Origin: Candidatus Fimivivens faecavium
GTDB lineage: Bacteria; Bacillota; Clostridia; Oscillospirales; Ruminococcaceae
Assembly: GCA_018716105.1 (NCBI GenBank)
Contig: DVKH01000020.1
Span: forward strand, 36,109 to 100,108
Direction: 5' to 3'
Length of the DNA: 64,000 nucleotides
The stretch's first letter is position 1; every line of letters starts with the position of its first letter. Positions 16,526-26,518 of the stretch are shown here, one piece after another. A program made the position numbers and the translations under genes. The notes beneath the pieces were generated by a model, which made no database searches, was not told the origin of the DNA, and saw nothing but the letters and a program-made list of their open reading frames with translations.

Positions 16526-17482
16526 TTAGTCTTCTTCCTTGCTCAAATCGAAGCCGAGGGACTGAAGCTTTCCAATGACCTCTTCCAGCGATTTCTTTCC
16601 GAGGTTGCGGACCTTCATCATCTCCTCGGGCGACTTGTTGGCAAGGTCGCCTACGGTGTTGACGCCGGCGCGCTTTAAGCAGTTGAACGCTCTGACCGAC
16701 AGGTCAAGCTCTTCAATGGTCATCTCAAGGGCCTTTTCCTTGCCGGTATCCTCTTTCTTGTCGAGGATTTCGGTGGCGGAGGCCTCGTCCGACAGGTCAA
16801 CGAAATGGTTGAGTTGTCTATTGAGGATCTTGGCCGCGAGACTGACCGCCTCTTTGGCGGAAATGGTTCCGTCCGTCCAAACCTCAAGCGTCAGTTTGTC
16901 GTAGTCGGTGATCTGCTCGACGCGGGTGTTTTCGACCACATAGTTCACCTTGAGAACAGGGGTGTAGATGCTGTCCACCGCGATGGTGCCGATCGGCGCT
17001 TTTTCAAGCTCGAGCGTCTTGTTGCGGTCGGCCGAGATATAGCCCTGCCCCTTCTGAAGGGTGATCTCCATCGAAAGTCTCGCATTTTCGCCGAGGGTTG
17101 CGATGTGAAGGTCCGGGTCGAGGATCTCCACCTCGGAGTCGCAGACGATGTCGCCCGCCTTGACTTCGCACTCGCCCTCCGCCTCAATCCGGACGGTTTT
17201 CGGGCCGTCGCAGTGCAGCTTCGCGTTGAGCCCCTTGATGTTGAGGATGATCTCGGTGACATCCTCCTTTACCCCTTCGATCGTCGAGAATTCGTGCTGA
17301 ATACCGTCAATCTTCACGGATATCACAGCCACGCCAGGAAGCGAGGAGAGCAGCACACGTCTGAGACTATTTCCCAGTGTTGTTCCAAAACCGCGGTCCA
17401 AAGGTTCCGCCACAAAGCGGCCATATCTGCCGTCGTTTGAAAGCTGAACGGTTTCGACCTTCGGCTCAATAATCTTAACTAT
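16526..17482 (-). CDS. rpoA: RNA polymerase alpha subunit, apparent AUA start
   Basis: The alpha subunit scaffolds RNA polymerase assembly and its C-terminal domain binds UP elements and activators. The N-terminal domain motif [25 protein letters not shown] and the C-terminal domain ([22 protein letters not shown]) are intact. The first standard start in frame is a GTG at 17413, which would remove the conserved leading strand. Upstream of it the frame reads [20 protein letters not shown], matching normal alpha N-termini, back to a TGA stop with no ATG, GTG, TTG or CTG. The ATA at 17480-17482 lies 6 bases after GGGAGGG and gives 318 residues, close to the Bacillus length. I therefore place the start there. 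Confidence 0.9.
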   Translation of the reverse strand: MVKIIEPKVETVQLSNDGRYGRFVAEPLDRGFGTTLGNSLRRVLLSSLPGVAVISVKIDGIQHEFSTIEGVKEDVTEIILNIKGLNAKLHCDGPKTVRIEAEGECEVKAGDIVCDSEVEILDPDLHIATLGENARLSMEITLQKGQGYISADRNKTLELEKAPIGTIAVDSIYTPVLKVNYVVENTRVEQITDYDKLTLEVWTDGTISAKEAVSLAAKILNRQLNHFVDLSDEASATEILDKKEDTGKEKALEMTIEELDLSVRAFNCLKRAGVNTVGDLANKSPEEMMKVRNLGKKSLEEVIGKLQSLGFDLSKEED

Positions 17483-17550
17483 AGTAAACCCTCCCTTTCA
17501 GGCGGCCAAAAGGACCGCCATGTCGTTCCCCCGTTGATTGACGAAATTCA

Positions 17551-18144
17551 TTACTTCGAATAAAGCTCGACAATGAGGTGTTCCTGCACGTCGAAATCGA
17601 TGTCGGAGCGCTCGGGCATGGCGACAACTTTGCCACTGGAGTTCGCCTTGTCCTTCTCAAGCCATTTCGGGACAAACGAGGTCGCGTTCATCTCCGCGAG
17701 GGCCTGGAACTTGACCGAGGAACGGCTCTTTTCCTTGACCGCGATGACGTCGCCGGGTTTTACGAGCATGCTCGGGATATCCGCCTTCACGCCGTTGAGG
17801 GTGAAATGGCCGTGGTTGACAAGCTGTCTCGCCTCTCTGCGGGTCGACGCAAAGCCGAGACGGTACACGACGTTGTCCAGCCTTCTCTCGAGGAGCTGCA
17901 GAAGCACTTCGCCGGTGATCCCGTCGCTCTTGGCCGCGCGCTCATAGTATTGATGGAACGGCTTTTCGAGGACGTTATAGATAAATTTCACCTTCTGCTT
18001 TTCCGCAAGCTGGAGGCCGTATTCGCTCTGTTTCCTTCTGCTCTTCTTGGGGTTTCTGATAGACGATTTGTTGATGCCGAGCACATTCGGGGAAATTCCA
18101 AGCGCCTTGCATCTTTTCAGAACGGGCTGTTTATTATTCGCCAT
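17551..18144 (-). CDS. rpsD: 30S ribosomal protein S4 (zinc-free form)
   Basis: A 197-residue S4 with the S4 RNA-binding domain at about residues 85-150 ([26 protein letters not shown]). The N-terminus [19 protein letters not shown] lacks the four-cysteine zinc site of common bacterial S4, matching a variant seen in many Clostridia. S4 nucleates 30S assembly and in Bacillus represses its own synthesis. It sits between rpsK and rpoA. Confidence 0.95.
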   Translation of the reverse strand: MANNKQPVLKRCKALGISPNVLGINKSSIRNPKKSRRKQSEYGLQLAEKQKVKFIYNVLEKPFHQYYERAAKSDGITGEVLLQLLERRLDNVVYRLGFASTRREARQLVNHGHFTLNGVKADIPSMLVKPGDVIAVKEKSRSSVKFQALAEMNATSFVPKWLEKDKANSSGKVVAMPERSDIDFDVQEHLIVELYSK

Positions 18145-18174
18145 TTGATGACTGAACCTCCTTTTTTTAAAAGA

Positions 18175-18582
18175 TTATACGCGCCTTCTCTTCGGAGGGC
18201 GGCATCCGTTGTGCGGAATCGGAGTCACATCTTTAATCAGGCTCACCTCAAGTCCGGCCGCCTGAAGCGCGCGGATCGCGGCCTCCCTGCCCGAACCGGG
18301 GCCCTTCACATACACCTCGACCGTCTTAAGGCCGTGTTCCATCGCGGCCCGTGCCGCGGTCTCCGCAGCGGTCTGGGCGGCAAACGGAGTCGATTTTCTC
18401 GAACCCCTGAATCCCAGCCCGCCGGAGGACGCCCACGAAAGGGCATTGCCCTGGGTATCGGTGATGGTGACGATGGTGTTGTTAAAGGTGGACTGGATAT
18501 GCGCCGCCCCACGCTCGATATTCTTCCGCTCGCGGCGCCTGGTACGGGTGACAGCGGTTCTCTTCGCCTGCTGCTTTGCCAT
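18175..18582 (-). CDS. rpsK: 30S ribosomal protein S11
   Basis: 135 residues. The segment [27 protein letters not shown] and the ending [15 protein letters not shown] are S11 hallmarks. S11 lies on the 30S platform near the mRNA exit. 16 bp separate it from rpsM. Confidence 0.97.
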   Translation of the reverse strand: MAKQQAKRTAVTRTRRRERKNIERGAAHIQSTFNNTIVTITDTQGNALSWASSGGLGFRGSRKSTPFAAQTAAETAARAAMEHGLKTVEVYVKGPGSGREAAIRALQAAGLEVSLIKDVTPIPHNGCRPPKRRRV

Positions 18583-18598
18583 CTAATTGTCCCTCCCT

Positions 18599-18967
18599 TT
18601 ACTTTTTCTTGTTGGCGATGGTCTTCTTCGGACCCTTTCTGGTGCGGGCGTTGGTCTTCGACCTCTGACCCCGGACCGGAAGGCCCTTTCTGTGGCGGAC
18701 GCCCCGGTAGCAGCCGATTTCAACCAGACGTTTGATGTCCAGCGAGACGCGGCTTCTCAGGTCGCCCTCGACCGAAAGGTTCTTGTCGATATATTCGCGA
18801 AGCAGGGCTTCGTCGTTCTCGGCCAGATCCTTCACCCGGGTGTCGGGATTGATGCCGGTCGCCTTGAGGATGTCGTTCGCTGTTTTGCGCCCGATGCCGA
18901 AGATATAGGTGAGAGCGATCTCAATTCTCTTCTCGCGGGGCAGGTCAATACCAGCAATACGAGCCAT
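18599..18967 (-). CDS. rpsM: 30S ribosomal protein S13
   Basis: 122 residues, starting [20 protein letters not shown] and ending in the basic [19 protein letters not shown] tail that contacts the P-site tRNA. Standard position after rpmJ. Confidence 0.97.
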   Translation of the reverse strand: MARIAGIDLPREKRIEIALTYIFGIGRKTANDILKATGINPDTRVKDLAENDEALLREYIDKNLSVEGDLRSRVSLDIKRLVEIGCYRGVRHRKGLPVRGQRSKTNARTRKGPKKTIANKKK

Positions 18968-19001
18968 ACTTTGTACACCTCCACTTGTTTTGGTTTGTCG
19001 C

Positions 19002-19115
19002 TTAGCCCTGGCGCTGTTTGTGCTTCGGGTTGACGCAGATCACCATGACCCGGCCCTTGCGCTTAATCACCTTGCACTTCTCGCACATCGGCTTGACGGA
19101 AGGTCTTACTTTCAT
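19002..19115 (-). CDS. rpmJ: 50S ribosomal protein L36 (zinc-binding form)
   Basis: A 37-residue protein starting [20 protein letters not shown]. It keeps the Cys-Cys-Cys-His zinc site (Cys11, Cys14, Cys27, His32). The ATG at 19115 is preceded by GGAGGTAC. The gap of 110 bp to infA is larger than most in this operon. Confidence 0.95.
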   Translation of the reverse strand: MKVRPSVKPMCEKCKVIKRKGRVMVICVNPKHKQRQG

Positions 19116-19225
19116 TTTGAGTACCTCCATTCGGATAACGGCGTGCTTTGTCTTTCTGCCGTGCCGCCCCAGCCGTTTCGGGCGGCGTCCCTCGGGTTCA
19201 AAATGGCTGGACGGCCATTCCCCGG

Positions 19226-19444
19226 TTATTTGCTTCTCCAGGTGATTCTGCCTTTGGTCAGGTCGTAGGGAGAAATCTCCAGCGTCACCTTATCCCCCGG
19301 CAGAATCCGGATAAAATTCATTCTGAGCTTTCCGGAAATATGGGCGAGAAGTTTGTGCCCGCCCTGAATCTCGACGACAAACTGCGCGTTTGGCAGCGCT
19401 TCCTGCACAATGCCTTCCACTTCAATGACATCATCTTTGGCCAA
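19226..19444 (-). CDS. infA: Translation initiation factor IF-1
   Basis: 72 residues forming a single S1-like OB fold ([20 protein letters not shown], then [22 protein letters not shown]), the normal size of IF-1. Translation appears to start at a TTG (19444), nine bases after GGAGG. The first codons overlap the end of the KOW gene by 14 bases, suggesting coupling. Confidence 0.96.
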   Translation of the reverse strand: MAKDDVIEVEGIVQEALPNAQFVVEIQGGHKLLAHISGKLRMNFIRILPGDKVTLEISPYDLTKGRITWRSK

Positions 19445-19709
19445 GGTCGCTTTCCTCCTTTTCGGAATCCGGCCCGCCGTTCCATTTGGCGAGCGCCCTT
19501 CTCAGCTGACGATCGGTCTTTACGCATCCGGGATCGATCCGGACAAGGGTTTCGGCCAGGTGTTTTTTCCGCTTGCGTTTCTGCCTGTCAAGCGGCCGGT
19601 TTTTCCCGTCCGCCAGAAGAGCGAAATCGCCCTCGGTTTCCATCACCAGAAAGAAGCCGCCCCTGTCGTGCCCAGCCTTGCTTCTGACTACCATGCCTTT
19701 TTCAATCAT
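19431..19709 (-). CDS. KOW-domain RNA-binding protein in the ribosomal operon
   Basis: A 92-residue basic protein. Residues 3-35 ([20 protein letters not shown]) form a KOW/L14e-like motif; the rest is a charged tail ([14 protein letters not shown]). Such genes occur between map and infA in many Clostridia and are annotated only as KOW or L14E-type RNA-binding proteins; their ribosomal role is not established. It starts 9 bp after map and overlaps infA by 14 bp, so it is firmly part of the operon. Confidence 0.85.
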   Translation of the reverse strand: MIEKGMVVRSKAGHDRGGFFLVMETEGDFALLADGKNRPLDRQKRKRKKHLAETLVRIDPGCVKTDRQLRRALAKWNGGPDSEKEESDLGQR

Positions 19710-19718
19710 CCGCGCACC

Positions 19719-20471
19719 TCAAATTTTCGTGAGGATCACAGGTCCGTTCTCGGTGATCGCAATGGTGTGTTCAAAATGGGCGGAAAGGGAGCCGTCCCGC
19801 GTTTTGACGGTCCAGCCGTCGGAGAGCTGGCGGACCGGGAACGCGCCGGCATTGATCATCGGCTCAATCGCGATGACCATGCCCGGCGCCAGCCTCAGGC
19901 CGTGCCCCGCCTTTCCAAAGTTGGGAACCTCGGGTTCCTCGTGGAGCTTGCGTCCCACTCCGTGCCCGACGTAATCGCGTACCACCGAAAATCCCTTCGC
20001 CTCCACATAGCCCTGCACCGCGGCCGACACGTCGCCAATGCGGTTTCCGGGTTGAGCCGCGCGGATCGCCTCATAAAGGCTTTCGTTGGTCGCGTCGAGC
20101 AGGGCCCTTGCCTGCGCCGAAATTTCGCCGCAGGGGAAGGTAAATGCGTTGTCGCCGTGAAAACCGCCGATAAAAGCGCCCACGTCGATGCTCACGATGT
20201 CCCCTTCCCGGAGGACCCGCTTTTTGGAGGGAATTCCGTGAATCACCTCGTCGTTAACCGAGATGCAGGCGCTGGCGGGGAAACCGCCATAGCCCAGAAA
20301 GGACGCTTTTGCGCCATGAGAGGTGATGCATTCATGGATGATCCGGTCGATTTCCCAGGTCGTTACCCCCGGTTGGACGGCCCTTCCGCCCGCTGCGAGG
20401 GCCTCGGCTGAAATCCGCCCGGCTTTCTGCATCAGAATGAGTTCTTCTTTGTTTTTAAGGGATACCATCAT
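19719..20471 (-). CDS. map: Methionine aminopeptidase type I
   Basis: Removes the N-terminal methionine from nascent proteins. The 250-residue product has the pita-bread metal ligands in order: VSIDVGAFIGGFHGDN (two Asp), GHGVGRKLHEEPEVPN (His), PGMVIAIEPM (Glu) and SLSAHFEHTIAI (Glu). No N-terminal zinc finger extension. Two ATG codons occur in tandem (20471 and 20468). It directly abuts adk. Confidence 0.96.
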   Translation of the reverse strand: MMVSLKNKEELILMQKAGRISAEALAAGGRAVQPGVTTWEIDRIIHECITSHGAKASFLGYGGFPASACISVNDEVIHGIPSKKRVLREGDIVSIDVGAFIGGFHGDNAFTFPCGEISAQARALLDATNESLYEAIRAAQPGNRIGDVSAAVQGYVEAKGFSVVRDYVGHGVGRKLHEEPEVPNFGKAGHGLRLAPGMVIAIEPMINAGAFPVRQLSDGWTVKTRDGSLSAHFEHTIAITENGPVILTKI

Positions 20472-21113
20472 CTACGCCTCCGGCGCGCCGATCGCGGCGA
20501 AGGTCTTCGCCGTAATCGTTTCAAGGCTTTCGGCCGCGTCGATGGTTTTGACAAGGCCCCGCGCTTTGTAATAACCGACCAGCGGTTCTGTGAGCTCGTG
20601 GTAAACCTTAAGCCGTTCGAGCACCGTTTCCGGCGCGTCGTCCTTGCGGATGGCGAGCGCAGCGCCGCATTTGTCGCAGACGCCCTCGGTTTTCGGCGGA
20701 AGGTTTGTCACATGATAGGTCGCGCCGCACTTTTCACAGACGCGGCGGCCGGACATGCGCTTTACTATCGCATCGTCGCCGATTTCAAAATCTAAAACGG
20801 CGTCGACCTCGCCGCCCATCCGGTCGAAGGCCTCGGCCTGCACGACCGTGCGCGGGAAGCCATCGAGGATATAGCCCTTTTTGCAGTCGCCGCCCTTCAG
20901 GCGCTCGGCCACCATCTTCACCACCAGCTCGTCGGGGACAAGCTTTCCGGCTTCAGTGTAGGACTGAAACTGCTTTCCAAGCTCCGAACCCGAGGCGATC
21001 GCCTCGCGGATGATCGCGCCGGTCCCGATGACCGGGATCCCAAGCTTTTCGGCGATGATTTCCGCCTGGGTGCCTTTTCCGGCGCCCGGCGCGCCCAACA
21101 GAATGATTTTCAT
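20472..21113 (-). CDS. adk: Adenylate kinase
   Basis: Converts AMP and ATP to two ADP. 213 residues, with the P-loop GAPGAGKGTQA at the N-terminus, DGFPRT near residue 85, and a zinc-binding lid (CEKCGATYHV ... CDKCGAAL) typical of Gram-positive enzymes. Located between secY and map, its classical place in Firmicutes. Confidence 0.97.
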   Translation of the reverse strand: MKIILLGAPGAGKGTQAEIIAEKLGIPVIGTGAIIREAIASGSELGKQFQSYTEAGKLVPDELVVKMVAERLKGGDCKKGYILDGFPRTVVQAEAFDRMGGEVDAVLDFEIGDDAIVKRMSGRRVCEKCGATYHVTNLPPKTEGVCDKCGAALAIRKDDAPETVLERLKVYHELTEPLVGYYKARGLVKTIDAAESLETITAKTFAAIGAPEA

Positions 21114-21125
21114 ATCGCCACCGCC

Positions 21126-22421
21126 TTACTCAAGGAAGCCCTTGTAGTGTCTCATCATCATCTGGCTTTCGAGCTGCTTGACGGTGTCAAGCGCCACGCC
21201 GACCAGAATGATGATCGAGGTACCGCCGAGCGAGATGTTCATCTTGGTCAAAGCGCCCAGCCCGATCGGCAGGATCGCAATCACCGCCAGGAACAGGCCG
21301 CCGAGGAAGGTGGTCTTCGAGACGACCTTCGCGATAAAGTCGGAGGTGGGCTTGCCGGGACGGATGCCCGGGACGGTTCCGCTGTTCTTCCTCAGGTTGT
21401 TCGCAATTTCAATCGGATTGTACTGGATCGCGACATAGAAATAGTTGAAGCCCATGATGAAGATAAAATACAAAAGCGCATACCAAAACCGATCATAGTT
21501 GAACGCAAACAGCAACCCGCCCCAGAAGCTCTGCGGATCGAGGTTCATCAGTCCAGCAATGGTGCTCGGCACCGCCAGAAGGGTCGAGGCAAAGATGATC
21601 GGCAGCACGCCGGACATGTTTACCTTGATCGGAATAAAGGTCGATTGGCCGCCGTACTGCTTCCGGCCCACGACTCTCTTCGCATATTGGACGGTGATGC
21701 GCCGCTCCGCATTGGTCATGAAGACAATGAAGCCGATCATCAACACAAACAGAACGATGATCGCCGGAACCGAGAAGAAATACACAACCGCGCCTTCCAC
21801 AGCCAACTGGAGATAACCGATCATACCCTTGACTACCGCGCCGCCGCGAGAAACGATCGACACGAACAGGATCATCGAAATGCCGTTGCCGATGCCGTAC
21901 TGGTTAATCTGATCACCGAGAAAGACGAGGAACATCGATCCCGCGGTGAAGCACATCAGGATGATCAGCCGGACGAAGATGCCTTCCCAGCCGTCGTTAT
22001 ATGCAATCGCGCCGGATTTGCTCAAGAGCGTCGTATATGCAAACGACTGCAGGAACGACAGAGCCACAACGGTGTAACGGGTAATCTTATTGAGCCGTCT
22101 CTTGCCTTCCTCGCCTTCCTTGGCGAGATTCTCAAGATACGGGATCGCAACCGTCAGGAGCTGGATGACAATCGAGGCCGTGATATACGGCGAAATCGAA
22201 AGCGCGAACAGGGTGCTCTGCGACAGCGCGCCGCCCGAGAGGACGTCAAGATAACCGAGAAGGTTGCCGCTGCCGGAAAGCATCGCCTGCAGGGCGGTGG
22301 GATCGAGAAACGGCACCGGGATGGCGGAGCCGACACGGGTGATTGCAAGGATCATTATGGTGAACAGGATCTTCTTCTTTAGGTCCGCGATTTTCCATGC
22401 GTTTCTAAAGGTTTCGATCAT
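21126..22421 (-). CDS. secY: Preprotein translocase subunit SecY
   Basis: The central channel of the Sec translocon. 431 residues with ten predicted membrane helices. Family segments include the N-terminal FRNAWKIADLKKKILFT, the plug-region glycine-rich LSGSGNLLGYLDVLSGGAL, and the C-terminal MMRHYKGFLE. Its start is one base past the rplO stop, so the genes are tightly coupled. Confidence 0.97.
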   Translation of the reverse strand: MIETFRNAWKIADLKKKILFTIMILAITRVGSAIPVPFLDPTALQAMLSGSGNLLGYLDVLSGGALSQSTLFALSISPYITASIVIQLLTVAIPYLENLAKEGEEGKRRLNKITRYTVVALSFLQSFAYTTLLSKSGAIAYNDGWEGIFVRLIILMCFTAGSMFLVFLGDQINQYGIGNGISMILFVSIVSRGGAVVKGMIGYLQLAVEGAVVYFFSVPAIIVLFVLMIGFIVFMTNAERRITVQYAKRVVGRKQYGGQSTFIPIKVNMSGVLPIIFASTLLAVPSTIAGLMNLDPQSFWGGLLFAFNYDRFWYALLYFIFIMGFNYFYVAIQYNPIEIANNLRKNSGTVPGIRPGKPTSDFIAKVVSKTTFLGGLFLAVIAILPIGLGALTKMNISLGGTSIIILVGVALDTVKQLESQMMMRHYKGFLE

Positions 22422-22422
22422 C

Positions 22423-22866
22423 TTACTTCACCTCGGCCTTCCCGCCGGCCGCTTCAATTTTTTCCTTAGCCGAAGCAGAGAAACTGGTCGCAATCACGGT
22501 AAGCTTCTTGGTCACTTCGCCTCTTCCGAGGATCTTAATGCCGTCGCGGGTGTTCTTGATGATGCCCGCGTCGCTGATGGCCTTCGCGTCGACGACGGCG
22601 CCGTCTTCAAAGCGCTTGTTGAGCTCGTCAACATTGATCGAGACATAATGCGCGGCAAAGATGTTGTTGAACCCTCTCTTGGGCACACGTCTCTGCAAAG
22701 GCATCTGGCCGCCTTCAAAGCCGGGCCTGACGCCGCCGCCGGAGCGCGCGTTCTGTCCCTTATGGCCTTTTCCCGCAGTCTTGCCGTTTCCGGAACCGGC
22801 GCCTCTGCCCTTGCGGTAAACCGCCTTGACAGAACCCGGAGCCGGGGATAACTCGCTGAGTTTCAT
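22423..22866 (-). CDS. rplO: 50S ribosomal protein L15
   Basis: 147 residues with the Gly/Arg-rich N-terminal tail ([20 protein letters not shown]) and the [18 protein letters not shown] segment that define L15. Normal position before secY. Confidence 0.97.
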   Translation of the reverse strand: MKLSELSPAPGSVKAVYRKGRGAGSGNGKTAGKGHKGQNARSGGGVRPGFEGGQMPLQRRVPKRGFNNIFAAHYVSINVDELNKRFEDGAVVDAKAISDAGIIKNTRDGIKILGRGEVTKKLTVIATSFSASAKEKIEAAGGKAEVK

Positions 22867-22886
22867 GCGTTTGGCACCTCCTTCAC

Positions 22887-23066
22887 TTAGCCTTCGGTCA
22901 CTTCGACGAGATGAGAAATCTTGGTCACTTTCCCACGGGTCGCGGCGTTGTCAGGCTGAATGCTGACCGAACCGATCTTCCGAAGGCCCAGGGATTCTGC
23001 CGTGGCAATCTGGTCCTTTTTGCAGCCGTTGAGGCTGCGAACCAGCTTCACTTTCAGGTTTGCCAT
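22887..23066 (-). CDS. rpmD: 50S ribosomal protein L30
   Basis: A 59-residue protein: [20 protein letters not shown], then [14 protein letters not shown] and [11 protein letters not shown], all L30 features. The ATG at 23066 follows AGGAGGGGT. Placed between rpsE and rplO as usual. Confidence 0.95.
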   Translation of the reverse strand: MANLKVKLVRSLNGCKKDQIATAESLGLRKIGSVSIQPDNAATRGKVTKISHLVEVTEG

Positions 23067-23078
23067 GTTTTACCCCTC

Positions 23079-23579
23079 CTAACCAATGATTTCCTTGACC
23101 GACTTGCCGCGCATTGCCGCAACCTCGTCGATGTTCTTGAGGGACTTGAGGCCGTTCACCGTCGCGGTGACGACGTTGCAGGGGTTGTTGGAATTGAGGC
23201 ACTTGGTACGGATGTCCTTGATACCCGCAACCTCCAGAACCGCTCTGACCGGGCCGCCGGCGATAACGCCGGTACCTTTCGGGGCCGGGAGCATCTTGAC
23301 GCGCCCCGCGCCGAACACGCCGATCACCTCATGCGGAATCGTGGTGCCCTTGAGGCTGATTTTAACCAGGTTTTTCTTCGCGTCCTCAATCCCCTTGCGA
23401 ATCGCGTCTGGGACTTCAGAGGCCTTTCCAAGCCCATAGCCGATGGTTCCGTTGCCGTCGCCCACGACCACGAGGGCTGCAAATTTAAAGATACGACCGC
23501 CCTTGACCGTCTTTGAAACACGGTTGATGGCGACGACTTTTTCAGTGAGTTCATATGCCGCTGCGTCTATACGAGCCAA
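23079..23579 (-). CDS. rpsE: 30S ribosomal protein S5
   Basis: 166 residues. The N-terminal S5 domain ([19 protein letters not shown]) and the [19 protein letters not shown] segment are present. S5 contributes to decoding accuracy. 15 bp from rplR. Confidence 0.97.
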   Translation of the reverse strand: MARIDAAAYELTEKVVAINRVSKTVKGGRIFKFAALVVVGDGNGTIGYGLGKASEVPDAIRKGIEDAKKNLVKISLKGTTIPHEVIGVFGAGRVKMLPAPKGTGVIAGGPVRAVLEVAGIKDIRTKCLNSNNPCNVVTATVNGLKSLKNIDEVAAMRGKSVKEIIG

Positions 23580-23594
23580 TCCTATCCCTCCCTC

Positions 23595-23954
23595 TCAGAA
23601 GCTCAGACCGCCCTCGCGGGCGCCCTCAGCGAGTTCTTTTACGCGGCCGTGGTAAATATAGCCGCTCCGGTCAAACACCACCGCGGTGATTCCTTTTTCC
23701 GCGGCCTTCTGCGCCAGGCGCTTTCCAATCTCCCTGGCGGCCGCCTTGTCCGAACCCTTGCCTTCAAAATCCTTTTCCAGCGAAGAGGCCGAAGCGAGGG
23801 TGACCCCCTTCACATCGTCGATCAGCTGGGCATAGATGTGCTTCTCGGAGCGGAACACCGAAAGGCGCGGACGCTCTGCGGTGCCGCTGATTTTGTTGCG
23901 GACTCTCGCATGCCGTTTGAGCCTTGCTTTATTGCTGTCAGGCTTTGTCACCAT
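23595..23954 (-). CDS. rplR: 50S ribosomal protein L18
   Basis: 119 residues, with the basic N-terminus [20 protein letters not shown] and [18 protein letters not shown] segment, ending [20 protein letters not shown]. Binds 5S rRNA with L5. Confidence 0.97.
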   Translation of the reverse strand: MVTKPDSNKARLKRHARVRNKISGTAERPRLSVFRSEKHIYAQLIDDVKGVTLASASSLEKDFEGKGSDKAAAREIGKRLAQKAAEKGITAVVFDRSGYIYHGRVKELAEGAREGGLSF

Positions 23955-23973
23955 ATCGTTTTCACTCCTTTAC

Positions 23974-24519
23974 CTACTTCTTGCCCTTGCCGGCTTTGCC
24001 TTCCTTGCGGATGATGACTTCGTCGATATATTTGATGCCCTTGCCCTTATAGGGTTCCGGCGGGCGCTTCTCGCGGACTTCGGCCGCAAACTGGCCGACC
24101 GCCTGCTTATCGGCGCCGAGGATGTTGATCCTGTTGGGCTGCGGGACCTCGATGGTGATGCCTTCAATCTCCGGCACGATCACCTGATGCGAGAAGCCCA
24201 GGTTCATCACGAGGTTTTTGCCCTGCTTGGCCGCACGATAACCGACGCCGTTGATCTCCAGCTCTTTCTTAAAGCCGACCGAGACGCCCTCGACCATGTT
24301 CGCGACCAGCGTTCTGGTCAGCCCGTGGAGGCTGCGGTATTCTTTTTCATCGTTCGGGCGGGTGACAATGATCTCGTTGCCTTCCACCTGGATTTTCATT
24401 TCCGGGCGGAAGCTCTGCGAAAGGGCGCCCTTCGGGCCCTTGACCGTGACGGTGCTGCCGTCGATCTTGACCTCAACGCCCGCGGGAATCGCAATGTGCT
24501 TTCTACCAATACGCGACAT
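23974..24519 (-). CDS. rplF: 50S ribosomal protein L6
   Basis: 181 residues beginning [19 protein letters not shown], with the C-terminal [19 protein letters not shown] motif of L6. Two tandem L6 folds, full length. Confidence 0.97.
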   Translation of the reverse strand: MSRIGRKHIAIPAGVEVKIDGSTVTVKGPKGALSQSFRPEMKIQVEGNEIIVTRPNDEKEYRSLHGLTRTLVANMVEGVSVGFKKELEINGVGYRAAKQGKNLVMNLGFSHQVIVPEIEGITIEVPQPNRINILGADKQAVGQFAAEVREKRPPEPYKGKGIKYIDEVIIRKEGKAGKGKK

Positions 24520-24533
24520 CTTTCAATTCCCCC

Positions 24534-24932
24534 TTACCAGACGAAGGCGAGTACTTCGCCGCCGACATTCTGTTTTCTCGCTTCCCGGTCGGTCATGACG
24601 CCCTTGGAGGTAGAGAGAATGGCAATGCCAAGTCCCTTCATCACGCGGGGCATCTCCTCGCAGCTGGTGTAGATGCGAAGGCCGGGCTTCGAAACTCTTC
24701 TCAGGCCCGTGATCACCGGGCTCTTGCCCTGGCCGTATTTGAGGGAGATCCGGATGATCCCCTGCTTCCCGTCTTCGACAACGGTGAAGCCCTTGATATA
24801 ACCCTCGTCCAGCAGAATCTGCGTGATCGCTTTCTTCATGTTGGAAGCGGGAACATCGACCGTATCGTGTTTTGCCGAGTTCGCATTGCGGATGCGAGTC
24901 AGCAGATCAGCGATGGTATCGGTGATATGCAT
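24534..24932 (-). CDS. rpsH: 30S ribosomal protein S8
   Basis: 132 residues, starting [20 protein letters not shown] and ending with the S8 signature [20 protein letters not shown]. Central 30S assembly protein. Confidence 0.97.
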   Translation of the reverse strand: MHITDTIADLLTRIRNANSAKHDTVDVPASNMKKAITQILLDEGYIKGFTVVEDGKQGIIRISLKYGQGKSPVITGLRRVSKPGLRIYTSCEEMPRVMKGLGIAILSTSKGVMTDREARKQNVGGEVLAFVW

Positions 24933-24951
24933 AGCCGTTAACCTCCTTCAC

Positions 24952-25137
24952 TTACCAGCTCGCCTTGCGCACCCCGGGGATCTGGCCCTTATAGGCGAGT
25001 TCCCGGAAGCAGATACGGCAGACGCCGTATTTGCGCAGGTACGCATGCGGTCTTCCGCAGATTTTGCACCTGTTGTATTCTCTGGTGGAGAATTTCGCAG
25101 GGGCCTTCTGCTTTACCTTCATCGAAGTTTTTGCCAC
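24952..25137 (-). CDS. rpsN: 30S ribosomal protein S14, zinc-binding type
   Basis: 61 residues, the short S14 form. It carries two CxxC pairs (CKICGRPH and CRICFRELA) forming a zinc site and the conserved ending [11 protein letters not shown]. Confidence 0.97.
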   Translation of the reverse strand: MAKTSMKVKQKAPAKFSTREYNRCKICGRPHAYLRKYGVCRICFRELAYKGQIPGVRKASW

Positions 25138-25152
25138 TGTTTTTCTCCTCCT

Positions 25153-25692
25153 TTATCTCGCAAACGGGGCGCCGAGCTGCGTCAGGAGCTCTTTGGCTTC
25201 CTCGTCGGTTTTCGCGGTGGTGACAAAGCAGATGTCCATTCCGCGGACCTTGTCGATTTTATCGTATTCAATTTCCGGGAACACGAGCTGTTCCTTCAGC
25301 CCAAACGCAAAGTTCCCGCGTCCGTCAAAGCCGTTGGCGCTGATCCCCCGAAAGTCGCGCACGCGCGGGAGGGCGACACTGAACAGGCGGTCGACAAACT
25401 CGTACATTTTCTCGCCCCGGAGCGTAACCTTCACGCCGACGATCTGGCCTTCCCGAAGTTTAAAGTTTGCTACCGACTTTTTCGCCGGACATGCCACAGG
25501 CCTCTGGCCGGTAATTTTCATCAGGTCACCGACAATGGCTTCGACAATCTTCGCGTTGTCTCTGGCTTCGCCGCTGCCGACATTGATGACGACCTTCTCG
25601 AGCTTCGGAATCTGCATGACGCTCTTATAGCCGAACTTTTTGAACAGCGCGCCGGCAATCTCATTCTGATACCGGTCTCTCAATCTTGCCAT
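25153..25692 (-). CDS. rplE: 50S ribosomal protein L5
   Basis: 179 residues. The [15 protein letters not shown] segment, [21 protein letters not shown] and [20 protein letters not shown] are family hallmarks. L5 binds 5S rRNA and contacts P-site tRNA. Confidence 0.97.
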   Translation of the reverse strand: MARLRDRYQNEIAGALFKKFGYKSVMQIPKLEKVVINVGSGEARDNAKIVEAIVGDLMKITGQRPVACPAKKSVANFKLREGQIVGVKVTLRGEKMYEFVDRLFSVALPRVRDFRGISANGFDGRGNFAFGLKEQLVFPEIEYDKIDKVRGMDICFVTTAKTDEEAKELLTQLGAPFAR

Positions 25693-25709
25693 GTGTTCTC
25701 CTCCTCACT

Positions 25710-26027
25710 CTAGAAAGTCGCCTTGCATTTTTTGCAGACGCGCTTTTTGGTACCGTCTTCCAGTACGGCGTGGGCAAGCCGGGTGGGTTTCCCGCACTTG
25801 GGGCAGACCAGCATCGCCTTCGAGGCGTACATGGCGCCTTCGGCTTTCACAATGCCGCCCGCTTCGCCGGTTCGTCTGGGCTTGACGTGCTTGGTGACCA
25901 TGTTGAGCCCTTCAACAATGATCTTCTTCTCTTTTGGGCTCACGGCGAGCACCTTGCCCTGCTTTCCCTTCTCTTTGCCGGACAGGATGACGACCGTGTC
26001 ATCTTTTTTTACATGAATTTTGTTCAC
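25710..26027 (-). CDS. rplX: 50S ribosomal protein L24
   Basis: 105 residues with an N-terminal KOW motif ([19 protein letters not shown]) and a C-terminal [12 protein letters not shown]...[11 protein letters not shown] zinc-ribbon-like segment. Starts at a GTG (26027) after GAGGTGTAC. Initiator of 50S assembly. Confidence 0.96.
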   Translation of the reverse strand: MNKIHVKKDDTVVILSGKEKGKQGKVLAVSPKEKKIIVEGLNMVTKHVKPRRTGEAGGIVKAEGAMYASKAMLVCPKCGKPTRLAHAVLEDGTKKRVCKKCKATF

Positions 26028-26043
26028 CAGTCGTACACCTCCG

Positions 26044-26412
26044 TTACAGAACCTCAGGAGCGAGGCTCAAAATTTTGAGATAGTCCTTTTCACGGAGCTC
26101 TCTCGCTACCGGTCCAAAAATACGGGTTCCCCTCGGGTTCTTGTCTTCCTTGATAATGACGGCCGCATTGTCGTCGAACCGGATATAGGTTCCGTCCTCG
26201 CGTCTCAGGCCCTTGGCCGAGCGCACGACGACGGCCTTGACGACGTCGCCCTTCTTGACGGCGCCGCCGGGGGCGGCCTTCTTGACAGAGCAGACGATCA
26301 CATCGCCGATATTGGCGTATCTTCTTCTAGTACCGCCGAGCACGCGGATGCACATGAGCTCTTTCGCGCCCGTGTTGTCCGCAACCTTCAGATAGGTCTG
26401 CATCTGAATCAT
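26044..26412 (-). CDS. rplN: 50S ribosomal protein L14
   Basis: 122 residues beginning [20 protein letters not shown], the L14 signature. The ATG at 26412 follows GGAGGA by seven bases; the frame stays open upstream but without homology. The 106-bp gap to rpsQ holds a short GC-rich stretch and no gene. Confidence 0.97.
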   Translation of the reverse strand: MIQMQTYLKVADNTGAKELMCIRVLGGTRRRYANIGDVIVCSVKKAAPGGAVKKGDVVKAVVVRSAKGLRREDGTYIRFDDNAAVIIKEDKNPRGTRIFGPVARELREKDYLKILSLAPEVL

Positions 26413-26518
26413 GGCGGGGTCCTCCTTTCGGTTAATGCCGGCCTGCCGGAGCCGTTTAAAGCCCACTGCCCAGTGCCCATTCGCGCAGGGCGCTCAAACC
26501 GGCGTTGTTTTTAGCGGT

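Noticed and set aside
21147..22382. 411-codon plus-strand frame opposite secY
   Set aside because: Antisense shadow rich in His/Asp/Arg; secY is unambiguous on the other strand.
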